From positions 806,001 through 870,000 of the forward strand of contig NZ_CP029693.1 in assembly GCF_003228315.1 (NCBI RefSeq): a DNA stretch of 64,000 nucleotides. Direction: 5' to 3'. This DNA comes from Pseudomonas putida. GTDB lineage: Bacteria > Pseudomonadota > Gammaproteobacteria > Pseudomonadales > Pseudomonadaceae. How positions within the stretch are numbered: the stretch's first letter is position 1; the number at the start of each line of letters is the position of its first letter. The notes beneath the pieces were generated by a model. The model ran no database searches. It saw nothing but the letters and a program-made list of their open reading frames with translations, and was not told the origin of the DNA. Position numbers and translations under genes: made by a program. Positions 9,553 to 17,854 of the stretch are shown here, one piece after another.

Positions 9553-9987
9553 CTAATGGTGAGTGTTCAGCGGTGCCTGTTCCAGCGCCCTGAGCAGTGC
9601 ATACTTTTCCTGATCGATCTCGCCCCGCGTGCGAATACCCAGCCGGCGCAGAATCGCCAGCGGCGGGCACCAGCCCTGCAAACCGTGTTGCAGAAGAAAC
9701 GGCAGCACGACGCCAGGCAGCAGAAACCACTTTCGGTTCGCTGTCAGGCCAAGTAGCAAGCCAGACAGCGCGAGCGAGGAGGCATTGACCTCGAGCACGC
9801 GCTCCACGTCCCACTCGCGATCCAGGGCGTCGATACGCTGAAGAATTGCGCTTCGTCCCATCCCGCTGAATCGACGAACGTTCGCGTCCGTTTGCCGATC
9901 GATTTCTTGGTTCACAGGTTGGGACGTTGAGCGGCGAACCCGGTCCGCCTGGTCATGATTCGTACTGTTTTGCTGTATCGATAACAT
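9553..9987 (-). CDS. DUF2892 inner-membrane protein
   Basis: 144 residues. An N-terminal hydrophilic half of about 75 residues is followed by two membrane segments around VNASSLALSGLLLGLT and WFLLPGVVLPFLLQHGLQG, then WCPPLAILRRLGIRT, the signature of the YgaP-like DUF2892 domain. Such proteins accompany persulfide dioxygenases and rhodaneses in BigR regulons; their biochemical role is not settled. First gene of the leftward pair, 186 bp from the divergent bigR-like start. GGAGAT precedes the ATG. Confidence 0.8.
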   Translation of the reverse strand: MLSIQQNSTNHDQADRVRRSTSQPVNQEIDRQTDANVRRFSGMGRSAILQRIDALDREWDVERVLEVNASSLALSGLLLGLTANRKWFLLPGVVLPFLLQHGLQGWCPPLAILRRLGIRTRGEIDQEKYALLRALEQAPLNTHH

Positions 9988-10111
9988 GTCTATCTCCTGG
10001 TTCGCGCCGACGGGGGCGCAGCGAGGTGAAGAGAAAAGCGATGCCGCACAATTTTAGGTGCCTGTAGGGGACGTCGAGTTCCGAGCCGGGCGTCCGCTGT
10101 CGCGTCGATAC

Positions 10112-10132
10112 TATATATTGAAATATATATTG
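10112..10132. promoter_or_regulatory. AT-rich palindromic operator for the BigR-like repressor
   Basis: ATATATTGAAATATATAT, an inverted repeat in otherwise GC-rich DNA, lies between the divergent dioxygenase operon and the ArsR-family gene. BigR/SqrR repressors bind AT-rich palindromes in this position. One site could control both directions. Confidence 0.6.
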
Positions 10133-10173
10133 ATAAATTATATTGTCAAATCCACCTGACCAGCTGAAGAAGA

Positions 10174-10512
10174 ATGGCCGACATGGCAGATCTCGATATC
10201 GAAACCCTCCGCCGCAGTGCTGCGGACGCCTGCGGCTTGCTGAAGGTGCTGAGCAACCCTGACCGCCTGTTGTTGCTGTGCCAGCTGACCCAAGGGGAGC
10301 ACTGCGTGGGTGATCTCGCCAGTGCGACGGGCATCGAGCAACCGACCCTGTCCCAACAGCTAACCGTGCTGCGTCACAACGGCTTGGTCAGCACCAGGCG
10401 CGAAGGCAAGCAAGTGCATTACAGTATTTCCAGCCATCAAGCGATGGAGGTCATGCAGGTGCTTTACCGGCTCTACTGCCAGCATCCCGAACGTGAGGAA
10501 TCCACGACATGA
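10174..10512 (+). CDS. BigR/SqrR-type persulfide-sensing ArsR-family repressor
   Basis: 112 residues. Winged helix-turn-helix with [18 protein letters not shown] as recognition region and a wing at [10 protein letters not shown]. Cysteines are at 20, 36, 44 and 102. The 36-102 spacing of 66 residues equals that of the two reactive cysteines of BigR (42/108) and SqrR (41/107), which form a polysulfide bridge when persulfide is present and release DNA. Neighbours are a persulfide dioxygenase and sulfur transporters, so the sensing role is well supported. The stop overlaps the next start (ATGA). Confidence 0.85.
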   Translation: MADMADLDIETLRRSAADACGLLKVLSNPDRLLLLCQLTQGEHCVGDLASATGIEQPTLSQQLTVLRHNGLVSTRREGKQVHYSISSHQAMEVMQVLYRLYCQHPEREESTT

Positions 10513-10940
10513 CGATCGACTGGGCGAATTTCACACCGTGGTTCTCGCTCGCCGGGGGCACGTTGATCGGCCTCGCTGCGACCCTGTTCATCTTGTTGAA
10601 CGGGAGAATCGCGGGCATCAGCGGCGTGGTCGGCGGGTTGCTGCGGCCTGCCAAAGGCGATGTGCTCTGGCGTGTTTCATTCATCGCCGGACTGGTCATC
10701 GCGCCGGTGCTGTTTCAGGCCGCGTTCGAGCAGCCAGATATCCAGATTGATGCGAGCACCTTGACCCTGATCGCAGCCGGATTGTTGGTCGGGGTCGGCA
10801 CGCGGTATGGCTCTGGTTGTACGAGCGGGCATGGCGTATGTGGATTGTCGCGCCGGTCGCCGCGCTCGCTGGTCGCGACGGCCGCATTCATGGCCAGCGG
10901 CTTTCTGACCGTATTCGTCATCCGCCACCTGCTGGGCTGA
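10509..10940 (+). CDS. YeeE/YedE-family sulfur transporter half, first
   Basis: 143 residues with four likely membrane helices. Motifs include the N-terminal [20 protein letters not shown] and [20 protein letters not shown], the conserved Cys-containing loop of YeeE/YedE (DUF395) proteins, which move thiosulfate or related sulfur compounds across the inner membrane. It overlaps bigR by 4 bp and is followed 9 bp later by a second YeeE/YedE half, so the two probably form one transporter. Confidence 0.85.
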   Translation: MTIDWANFTPWFSLAGGTLIGLAATLFILLNGRIAGISGVVGGLLRPAKGDVLWRVSFIAGLVIAPVLFQAAFEQPDIQIDASTLTLIAAGLLVGVGTRYGSGCTSGHGVCGLSRRSPRSLVATAAFMASGFLTVFVIRHLLG

Positions 10941-10949
10941 GGAGTTGCC

Positions 10950-11375
10950 ATGAAATTGCTAAGCGCATTTGTAGCTGGGTTGGTTTTCGGCCTCGGCCTG
11001 ATCCTGTCAGGGATGGCCGATCCATCCAAAGTGATCGCCTTTCTAGACCTCACCGGGCCGTGGGACCCCTCGCTTGCGTTCGTTATGGGCGGTGCGATCG
11101 TGGTCGCCAGTGTCGGGTTCTATTTCGCCTCCAAACGGTCCCGGGCGGTGCTGGGAGATGTCATGCGGATGCCCACCGCCACCCGAATAGATCGTCGTCT
11201 CGTGCTGGGTAGCCTGGCGTTCGGAGTGGGTTGGGGGCTGGCCGGTTATTGTCCAGGACCGGCGGTCGCGACGCTTTTGAGTGGCCGGAGCGAGCCGCTG
11301 ATCTTTATTCTCGCGATGCTAGCGGGCATGGCGCTGTACGAGCTGCAGACTCGCTTAGCGGATAAGCCGCAGTGA
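10950..11375 (+). CDS. YeeE/YedE-family sulfur transporter half, second
   Basis: 141 residues, hydrophobic throughout. Opens with a helix containing FVAGLVFGLGLILSGMADP, and later shows FGVGWGLAGYCPGPAVA, the matching Cys loop of the second (DUF6691) half. GGAG is 7 bases before the ATG. Expression should follow persulfide derepression of the operon. The downstream TauE gene, which would export sulfite, is cut, so the module may have lost its export step. Confidence 0.85.
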   Translation: MKLLSAFVAGLVFGLGLILSGMADPSKVIAFLDLTGPWDPSLAFVMGGAIVVASVGFYFASKRSRAVLGDVMRMPTATRIDRRLVLGSLAFGVGWGLAGYCPGPAVATLLSGRSEPLIFILAMLAGMALYELQTRLADKPQ

Positions 11376-11429
11376 TTAGCTGCGTTAGTATCCGCATGAC
11401 TCGGCCGAGGCGCCCGGACAGGGCGGCTT

Positions 11430-11657
11430 ATGGTCATTGAGTTTGGACTCGGCTTGCTCGTTGGCATTGTCCTAGCGCTTACAGGGGCGGGGGGAGGCAT
11501 CCTGACGGTCCCCTTGTTGGTGTTTGTGATGGGCCTTGGTTTGCCTCAAGCGGCACCTATTGGCTTGCTTGCTGTTGGTTTGGCGGCCTGGGTGGGGGCG
11601 GTTATCGGTCTTAGGGAAGGAATAGTTCGCTACAAGGCGGCTGTACTGGGGATGTAA
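11430..11657 (+). pseudogene. TauE/SafE sulfite exporter, truncated by transposon end
   Basis: 75 residues of a protein that normally has about 250-270. The start MVIEFGLGLLVGIVLALTGA followed by GGGILTVPLLVF is the classic first TauE helix and glycine motif. At 11648 the sequence changes into a Tn3-type inverted repeat, and the stop codon at 11655-11657 lies within it. The rest of the gene is not found at the other end of that element. Confidence 0.85.
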
Positions 11658-11682
11658 GCCGGAACCCCAGAAATTTCCGTCA
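11648..11682 (+). repeat. Left inverted repeat of the Tn5501-like element
   Basis: Starts GGGGATGTAAGCCGGAACCC and ends in AAATTTCCGTCA. Pairs with 24269-24303. Confidence 0.85.
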
Positions 11683-11814
11683 CCCTAGTTGGGTGGGCTC
11701 AACACTCGTGTCACCAGCTACCTTCTGGAGAATCGAGCTCGGCCATCCCTCCCTGGACGGGCATCGCTCGACGATGTTCAACGGCTCCCTCACGGGGCCG
11801 TCGTTTTGTGGGGG

Positions 11815-12384
11815 CTATTCCATCCACAAGTCGTCGAGGTTCTTGAAGTTCCAGAGCGTCGGGTCTTCGGGGCCAGTGATACTGTCCTTGCAACTCGTGG
11901 CCGCCAGGTCGATGGTCTGCATCGGGATCGGCTCTCTCGAGCGTAGCGAGAAGAACACGCGAACCTTGGGAGTCAGCAGTGATTCCATTCCCGGCTCAAC
12001 GACAACGGCCAGACGCTGAGAGGACAGGCGAACCAAGGAGCCGACGGGGTAGATGCCCACGGCCTTGACGAAGGCGTGGAAGATGCGTTTGTCGAAATGG
12101 CCCTCCCACTTGGCCATCTGCCGCATCGCCGCGGACGGGTCCCACGGCTTTTTGTAGGCTCGCTCCGACGTCACGGCATCATAGACGTCGCAGATTGCGC
12201 CCATGCGGGCCAGGAGTGAAATGGCGTCACCGGCCAAGCGATCCGGGTAGCCGGTTCCGTCGATCTTCTCGTGATGGTGCAGGGCAATGTCCACCACCCC
12301 GGGCTCGGCCCCGCCTGCGCGCAGCATCTTTGCGCCCTCCACAGGGTGGCGCTTCATGATGGCGAACTCGGCATCGGTGAGCTT
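11815..12384 (-). pseudogene. HD-GYP cyclic-di-GMP phosphodiesterase, 3' part
   Basis: About 190 residues of the C-terminal side: TDAEFAIMKRHPVEG, HHHEKIDGTGYPDRLAG (the GYP motif), ICDVYDAVTSERAYKKPW. These are canonical HD-GYP sequences for metal binding and cyclic-di-GMP hydrolysis. The gene is split here by Tn5393; the AGCTT duplication at 12380-12384 equals 17855-17859, and removal of the insert restores NKPGKL-TDAEF in frame. The gene ends at 11815, about 130 bp inside the left end of the Tn5501-like element. Confidence 0.88.
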
Positions 12385-12490
12385 GGGGTCGTTTGCGGGA
12401 GAGGGCGAAATCCTACGCTAAGGCTTTGGCCAACGATATTCTCCGGTAAGATTGATGTGTTCCCAGGGGATAGGAGAAGTCGCTTGATAT

Positions 12491-13327
12491 CTAGTATGAC
12501 GTCTGTCGCACCTGCTTGATCGCGGCCGCGATAGCTAGATCGCGTTGCTCCTCTTCTCCATCCGCGTTCCAAGCTGCGGAAAGGCACCCATAAGCGTACG
12601 CCTGGTCGAGCAGGCGACGCGGATCGACGTCCAGCGCACGAGAGAATGCGTCCGCCATCTGTGCAATGCGTCTAGGATCGAGACAAAGGTCGTCTCTGTC
12701 AGCCGGATCGTAGAACATATTGGCGGCGCCAAAGCCCACTTCACCGACCAGACCGACGGGATCTATCACCAGCCAGCCGCGACTGGAGAACATGATGTTT
12801 TCATGATGCAGATCGCCATGTAGCCCACGCAGTTCCGAGGCATTGCTCATCATTTGATCGGCTATAATCGCCGCGTGGACGTAGTCAGTTTGACAACCTG
12901 CGTTTTGATCATCGCGCGCCCGCTGAAACAAAGCTGCAAAGCGATCCCGGATCGGGAGAAGGGCAGAAGGCAGGGGTTCCTCAGATGCGGCATACAGCTT
13001 CGCCATTAGTTCCGCTGCAATTTCGGTCGCCTGGTAGTCGCCGTGCTCGGCAACGATGTGAGAGAGCATTCGCTCCCCGGCATATTCGAGCAACATCAGA
13101 TTGTTCTCACGACCGAGCAACCGGACTGCTCCCCTCCCATTGCGCCATACCAGATAGTCGGCCCCGCGCAGTTCATCAGCAATGTCTTCTATAGGTTTCA
13201 ATCCCTTGACGATTGCAGGAGTCCCGTCTGGCAATGAAACTTTCCAAACGAGGCTGGAAAAGGTGTCCGCAATGAGAACAGGTTGCGAAACGTGCCAATG
13301 AGCAGGAAAAACAGGCGGCATGAACAT
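12491..13327 (-). CDS. strB: Aminoglycoside 6-phosphotransferase APH(6)-Id (StrB)
   Basis: 278 residues from the ATG at 13327 (MFMPPVFPAHWHVSQPVL). Phosphorylates streptomycin and inactivates it. The catalytic loop LHGDLHHENIMF and the metal-binding WLVIDPVGLVGE stand at about residues 180-205. I recognise the whole protein as StrB. Its start overlaps the last base of strA, so the genes are cotranscribed from a promoter upstream of strA. Confidence 0.97.
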   Translation of the reverse strand: MFMPPVFPAHWHVSQPVLIADTFSSLVWKVSLPDGTPAIVKGLKPIEDIADELRGADYLVWRNGRGAVRLLGRENNLMLLEYAGERMLSHIVAEHGDYQATEIAAELMAKLYAASEEPLPSALLPIRDRFAALFQRARDDQNAGCQTDYVHAAIIADQMMSNASELRGLHGDLHHENIMFSSRGWLVIDPVGLVGEVGFGAANMFYDPADRDDLCLDPRRIAQMADAFSRALDVDPRRLLDQAYAYGCLSAAWNADGEEEQRDLAIAAAIKQVRQTSY

Positions 13328-14130
13328 CAACCCCAAGTCAGAGGGTCCAATCGCAGATAGAAGGCAAGGCGTTCGCGGTCGGGGGCTTCGATCCCCAATA
13401 CATTGAATAGGACAGCGAAGGCGCGCTCTGCTTCATCTGGCGCTGCCCAGTTCTCTTCGGCGTTAGCAATCATGAGTGCCAAATCGGCATAGCGATCTGC
13501 TGTTCCGAGCCGCCCAAGGTCGATCAGACCCGTGCATTGAAGAGTTTTAGGGTCCACCATGAAGTTCGGCATGCAGGGATCACCATGGCAAACAACCATA
13601 TCGGTGCGCTCTTGGTCGAGCCGCACCGGTAGCTCTCGTTCGACACGAGCCAAAAGATCGAGCTGCGGCGTACTCTTGTCCTCGTCCGGTAAGAAGTCGG
13701 GATTGACGGCATTGCGGGACACCACATCAACGGCGCGTCCGAACATTCGCGACAGCCTGCGCTCAAACGGACATTGATCAACCGATAGGCTGTGAACAGC
13801 GCCAAGTTGCTGCCCCATTGACGGCCACGCTTTGAGCAAATCCGCTCCAGACAGATCAGCCGCCGGTACTCCCGGAATTGCCGTTATCACCAAGCATGCA
13901 CCCTCCTGTTCCTCCTGCCAGTTGATCACCTCGGGGCAAGCCACACCTCGACCTTTGAGCCAAATGAGGCGGTCACGCTCTCCAGCGAGCTCACCGCGGC
14001 GGGAAGCAGGTGCGATTTTCGCGAAGGCATGCCCGTCACCACGTCGAAAAACAAAATCACCAGATTCTCCGCCTCTGACAGGCAACCAGTCAGAATGCGA
14101 TTCACCAAAAAAAATATTAGTTCGATTCAA
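13327..14130 (-). CDS. strA: Aminoglycoside 3''-phosphotransferase APH(3'')-Ib (StrA)
   Basis: 267 residues, beginning MNRTNIFFGESHSDWLPVRG, the standard StrA N terminus. Motifs: VVCHGDPCMPNFMVD (catalytic loop) and CTGLIDLGRLGTADRYADLA (metal-binding Asp region). Inactivates streptomycin at the 3'' hydroxyl. Full length and undamaged. It follows tnpR by 65 bp on the same strand, so readthrough from the tnpR promoter is possible. Confidence 0.97.
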   Translation of the reverse strand: MNRTNIFFGESHSDWLPVRGGESGDFVFRRGDGHAFAKIAPASRRGELAGERDRLIWLKGRGVACPEVINWQEEQEGACLVITAIPGVPAADLSGADLLKAWPSMGQQLGAVHSLSVDQCPFERRLSRMFGRAVDVVSRNAVNPDFLPDEDKSTPQLDLLARVERELPVRLDQERTDMVVCHGDPCMPNFMVDPKTLQCTGLIDLGRLGTADRYADLALMIANAEENWAAPDEAERAFAVLFNVLGIEAPDRERLAFYLRLDPLTWG

Positions 14131-14195
14131 TGGAGGTTCCTTCAGTTTTCTGATGAAGCGCGGAGGTGGCTCAACCTGCGAAAAGAAACGAGTTG

Positions 14196-14810
14196 CTACG
14201 TAAGTCCGAGAACATGCTTTCCATGGTCTCTGAGCTCGCCTTTGGGACCGACATATCGGTAGAGAGTGACGCGCTCGATGCCGAGTTCCTTGCAGAGATC
14301 GGAAACTGAAGTATCGCGCTGGGCCATGGCGGCTTGCGCGAGACGCACCTGAGCTTTGGTGAGCGCGAATTTTCGTCCGCCCTTGCGACCGCGCGCTCTC
14401 GCGGAGGCGAGACCCGCCATGGTGCGCTCTCGGATCAGATCCCGCTCGAACTCGGCCAAGGTGGCGAAGATTCCGAACACCATGCGACCGGACGCAGTCG
14501 TGGTGTCGATCTGAGCGCCCTTTCCAGTCAGAACCCGCAGGCCGATCTTGCGGTCTGACAGCTCCTTCACCGTGTTGACCAGATGGGCAAGCGATCGTCC
14601 GAGGCGATCGAGCTTCCAGACCACCAGCACATCGCCGTCACGCAATGACTTGAGGCAGGCAGTCAAGCCAGGGCGATCATCACGACCGCCGGAAGCAAGA
14701 TCATCATAGATATTGTCCCGTTCGACACCTGCGGCGCGCAAGGCGTCGTGCTGCAGGTCGAGAGACTGCGAGCCATCGGCTTTGGAGACGCGGGCATATC
14801 CGATCAGCAT
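14196..14810 (-). CDS. tnpR: Serine resolvase of Tn5393
   Basis: 204 residues. Small serine recombinase with the nucleophile in MLIGYARVSKADGSQ (Ser9), the dimer helix after DLIRERTMAGLASARARG and a C-terminal HTH (SDLCKELGIERVTLYRYV). Resolves cointegrates at res in the 125-bp gap to tnpA. Divergent from tnpA, as usual in Tn5393. Confidence 0.95.
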   Translation of the reverse strand: MLIGYARVSKADGSQSLDLQHDALRAAGVERDNIYDDLASGGRDDRPGLTACLKSLRDGDVLVVWKLDRLGRSLAHLVNTVKELSDRKIGLRVLTGKGAQIDTTTASGRMVFGIFATLAEFERDLIRERTMAGLASARARGRKGGRKFALTKAQVRLAQAAMAQRDTSVSDLCKELGIERVTLYRYVGPKGELRDHGKHVLGLT

Positions 14811-14935
14811 GTATCACAAACGTTGGTTTGAGGCGGCGCTTCGGCCACGATTGCATTGACCTCTGGAAATGTATCTCAACCAGCTTCATAAACAAAGCGT
14901 CTTGAACGCTATCAGATTTTGAAAAAGGAACATGT
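14811..14935. other. Tn5393 tnpA-tnpR intergenic region (res site and promoters)
   Basis: The 125 bp between divergent tnpR and tnpA, where Tn5393 carries its resolution site and promoters. I did not map the TnpR subsites individually. Confidence 0.6.
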
Positions 14936-17821
14936 ATGCCGCGTCGCGTCACTCTAACCGATCGGCAGAAAGACGCGCTGTTGCGCTTGCCGACTTCACA
15001 GACGGATTTGCTCAAGCACTATACGCTGAGTGATGAAGACCTTGGGCATATCAGGCTGCGTCGGCGCGCTCACAACAGGTTCGGCTTCGCCCTGCAATTG
15101 TGTGTCCTGCGCTATCCCGGCCGGGTGCTGGCTCCAGGCGAACTGATCCCTGCAGAGGTCATCGAATTTATCGGAGCGCAGCTTGGCCTGGGTGCCGACG
15201 ATCTCGTAGACTATGCTGCCCGCGAGGAAACACGGCACGAGCATCTTGCCGAGTTACGGGGGCTCTACGGCTTCCGCACCTTCTCCGGACGTGGTGCGAG
15301 CGAGCTGAAGGAATGGTTGTTCCGAGAAGCCGAGATGGCGGTGTCGAACGAGGATATCGCCCGTCGCTTCGTAGCCGAGTGCCGACGCACCCGCACTGTC
15401 CTTCCCGCGACATCCACGATCGAGCGGCTTTGTGCCGCGGCTCTCGTCGATGCCGAGCGACGCATCGAGACGAGGATCGCCAGTCGGCTGCCTATGTCGA
15501 TCCGAGAACAGTTGCTGGCATTGCTCGAGGAGACGGCTGATGATCGGGTGACCCGTTTTGTGTGGCTGCGCCAGTTCGAGCCTGGCTCGAACTCTTCGTC
15601 GGCCAACCGGCTGCTCGACCGGCTCGAATATCTGCAACGCATCGATCTCCCCGAGGATCTGCTTGCCGGCGTTCCTGCCCATCGGGTGACTCGTCTGCGC
15701 AGGCAGGGTGAACGGTATTATGCCGACGGCATGCGCGATCTCCCGGAGGACAGGCGGCTTGCGATCTTGGCTGTTTGCGTCTCGGAATGGCAGGCGATGT
15801 TGGCCGACGCAGTGGTCGAAACCCACGACCGGATCGTCGGCCGTCTCTACCGTGCTTCGGAGCGTATTTGCCATGCAAAGGTCGCAGACGAAGCGGGGGT
15901 GGTGCGTGACACCCTGAAATCCTTCGCCGAGATCGGGGGCGCCCTGGTCGATGCACAGGATGATGGCCAGCCGCTGGGCGATGTCATCGCGAGTGGGTCA
16001 GGGTGGGACGGCTTAAAAACCCTTGTTGCAATGGCAACCAGGCTGACCGCCACCATGGCCGACGATCCGCTCAATCATGTGCTCGACGGTTATCACCGCT
16101 TCCGCCGATACGCTCCACGCATGTTGCGCCTGCTCGATCTGCGAGCTGCGCCCGTTGCACTGCCGCTTCTGGAAGCGGTGACGGCCCTTCGTACCGGTTT
16201 GAACGATGCCGCGATGACCAGCTTCTTGCGGCCCAGCTCGAAATGGCATCGCCACCTTCGGGCCCAGAGGGCTGGCGACGCTCGCCTATGGGAGATCGCG
16301 GTGCTGTTCCATCTGCGCGATGCGTTCCGCTCCGGAGATGTCTGGCTTACTAGGTCCCGGCGCTATGGCGATCTGAAACACGCACTCGTTCCGGCACAAT
16401 CCATCGCGGAAGGCGGTCGTCTCGCTGTGCCATTGCGGCCGGAGGAATGGCTGGCAGACCGGCAAGCTCGCCTCGACATGCGGTTGCGCGAGCTTGGCCG
16501 TGCCGCTCGCGCAGGCACGATCCCGGGCGGGTCGATTGAAAACGGCGTTCTGCATATCGAGAAACTCGAAGCCGCCGCGCCGACAGGCGCCGAAGATCTG
16601 GTGCTCGATCTCTACAAGCAGATCCCGCCCACGCGCATCACCGATCTCCTGCTGGAGGTGGATGCGGCGACCGGCTTCACCGAAGCGTTCACCCATCTGC
16701 GCACAGGAGCACCCTGCGCTGACCGGATCGGGCTAATGAACGTTATCTTGGCGGAAGGGATCAACCTCGGCTTGCGCAAAATGGCGGATGCGACAAACAC
16801 CCACACCTTCTGGGAATTGATCCGCATTGGACGGTGGCATGTCGAGGGCGAAGCCTATGACCGGGCGCTGGCCATGGTGGTCGAGGCACAGGCAGCGTTA
16901 CCCATGGCCCGGTTCTGGGGCATGGGCACGTCGGCTTCGAGCGACGGACAGTTCTTCGTCGCTACAGAGCAAGGTGAGGCCATGAACCTGGTCAACGCGA
17001 AATATGGCAATACCCCGGGCCTGAAAGCCTATAGCCACGTCTCCGACCAATATGCGCCGTTCGCAACCCAGGTGATTCCTGCAACGGCAAGCGAAGCGCC
17101 TTACATCCTCGATGGCCTGCTGATGAACGATGCTGGACGCCATATCCGCGAGCAGTTCACCGACACGGGCGGCTTCACCGATCACGTCTTTGCCGCATGT
17201 GCCATTCTCGGCTACCGGTTCGCTCCGCGCATCCGCGACCTGCCATCCAAACGGCTCTACGCGTTCAATCCGTCGGCCGCCCCGGCGCACCTGCGAGCGT
17301 TGATCGGCGGAAAGGTCAACCAAGCCATGATCGAGCGCAATTGGCCCGACATCCTGCGCATCGCCGCCACCATTGCTGCCGGGACCGTCGCGCCAAGCCA
17401 GATTCTGCGGAAACTCGCCTCCTATCCGCGGCAGAACGAGCTCGCGACAGCCCTGCGGGAAGTCGGTCGCGTCGAGCGCACCCTGTTCATGATCGACTGG
17501 ATTCTGGATGCCGAACTCCAACGGCGTGCCCAGATCGGGCTCAACAAAGGCGAAGCTCATCATGCGCTGAAGCGGGCAATCAGCTTCCACCGCCGCGGTG
17601 AAATCCGCGACCGTTCCGCCGAAGGCCAGCATTACCGCATCGCCGGCATGAATCTGCTCGCCGCCATCATCATCTTCTGGAACACCATGAAGCTCGGCGA
17701 GGTCGTTGCAAACCAGAAACGCGATGGAAAGCTGCTATCGCCCGATCTCTTGGCCCATGTTTCGCCGCTCGGATGGGAACACATCAATCTCACCGGAGAA
17801 TATCGCTGGCCAAAGCCTTAG
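14936..17821 (+). CDS. tnpA: Tn3-family transposase of Tn5393
   Basis: 961 residues, starting MPRRVTLTDRQKDALLRLPT. DDE motif regions are visible: SSDGQFFVATEQGE, TDTGGFTDHVFAACAILGYR and NKGEAHHALKRAI. The 3' end of the gene runs into the right 81-bp repeat, as in known Tn5393. Frame intact and length normal. Confidence 0.95.
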   Translation: MPRRVTLTDRQKDALLRLPTSQTDLLKHYTLSDEDLGHIRLRRRAHNRFGFALQLCVLRYPGRVLAPGELIPAEVIEFIGAQLGLGADDLVDYAAREETRHEHLAELRGLYGFRTFSGRGASELKEWLFREAEMAVSNEDIARRFVAECRRTRTVLPATSTIERLCAAALVDAERRIETRIASRLPMSIREQLLALLEETADDRVTRFVWLRQFEPGSNSSSANRLLDRLEYLQRIDLPEDLLAGVPAHRVTRLRRQGERYYADGMRDLPEDRRLAILAVCVSEWQAMLADAVVETHDRIVGRLYRASERICHAKVADEAGVVRDTLKSFAEIGGALVDAQDDGQPLGDVIASGSGWDGLKTLVAMATRLTATMADDPLNHVLDGYHRFRRYAPRMLRLLDLRAAPVALPLLEAVTALRTGLNDAAMTSFLRPSSKWHRHLRAQRAGDARLWEIAVLFHLRDAFRSGDVWLTRSRRYGDLKHALVPAQSIAEGGRLAVPLRPEEWLADRQARLDMRLRELGRAARAGTIPGGSIENGVLHIEKLEAAAPTGAEDLVLDLYKQIPPTRITDLLLEVDAATGFTEAFTHLRTGAPCADRIGLMNVILAEGINLGLRKMADATNTHTFWELIRIGRWHVEGEAYDRALAMVVEAQAALPMARFWGMGTSASSDGQFFVATEQGEAMNLVNAKYGNTPGLKAYSHVSDQYAPFATQVIPATASEAPYILDGLLMNDAGRHIREQFTDTGGFTDHVFAACAILGYRFAPRIRDLPSKRLYAFNPSAAPAHLRALIGGKVNQAMIERNWPDILRIAATIAAGTVAPSQILRKLASYPRQNELATALREVGRVERTLFMIDWILDAELQRRAQIGLNKGEAHHALKRAISFHRRGEIRDRSAEGQHYRIAGMNLLAAIIIFWNTMKLGEVVANQKRDGKLLSPDLLAHVSPLGWEHINLTGEYRWPKP

Positions 17822-17854
17822 CGTAGGATTCCGCCCCCTCCCGCAAACGACCCC

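Larger units (their letters stand above)
12385..17854. mobile_element. Tn5393 (streptomycin-resistance transposon), complete
   Basis: 5470 bp, bounded by 81-bp inverted repeats (12385-12465 and 17774-17854, start GGGGTCGTTTGCGGGAG) and a 5-bp duplication AGCTT (12380-12384 and 17855-17859). Gene order tnpA, tnpR, strA, strB is that of Tn5393, and there is no IS element between tnpR and strA. It lies within the HD-GYP gene. Ends and genes are intact, so it is probably the most recent insertion in this part. Confidence 0.95.

Noticed and set aside
9541..9814. An N-terminal extension of the persulfide dioxygenase (340-codon frame)
   Set aside because: The extra 91 codons are Arg/Ala-rich, overlap the DUF2892 gene and have no match to the family; the ATG at 9541 fits the family start.
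12396..17843. GGGGGCGG as the outer edge of Tn5393, with CGGGA/TCCCG as duplication
   Set aside because: These pentamers are inverted, not direct. The repeat continues outwards to GGGGTCGTTTGCGGG, and the true duplication is AGCTT at 12380 and 17855.
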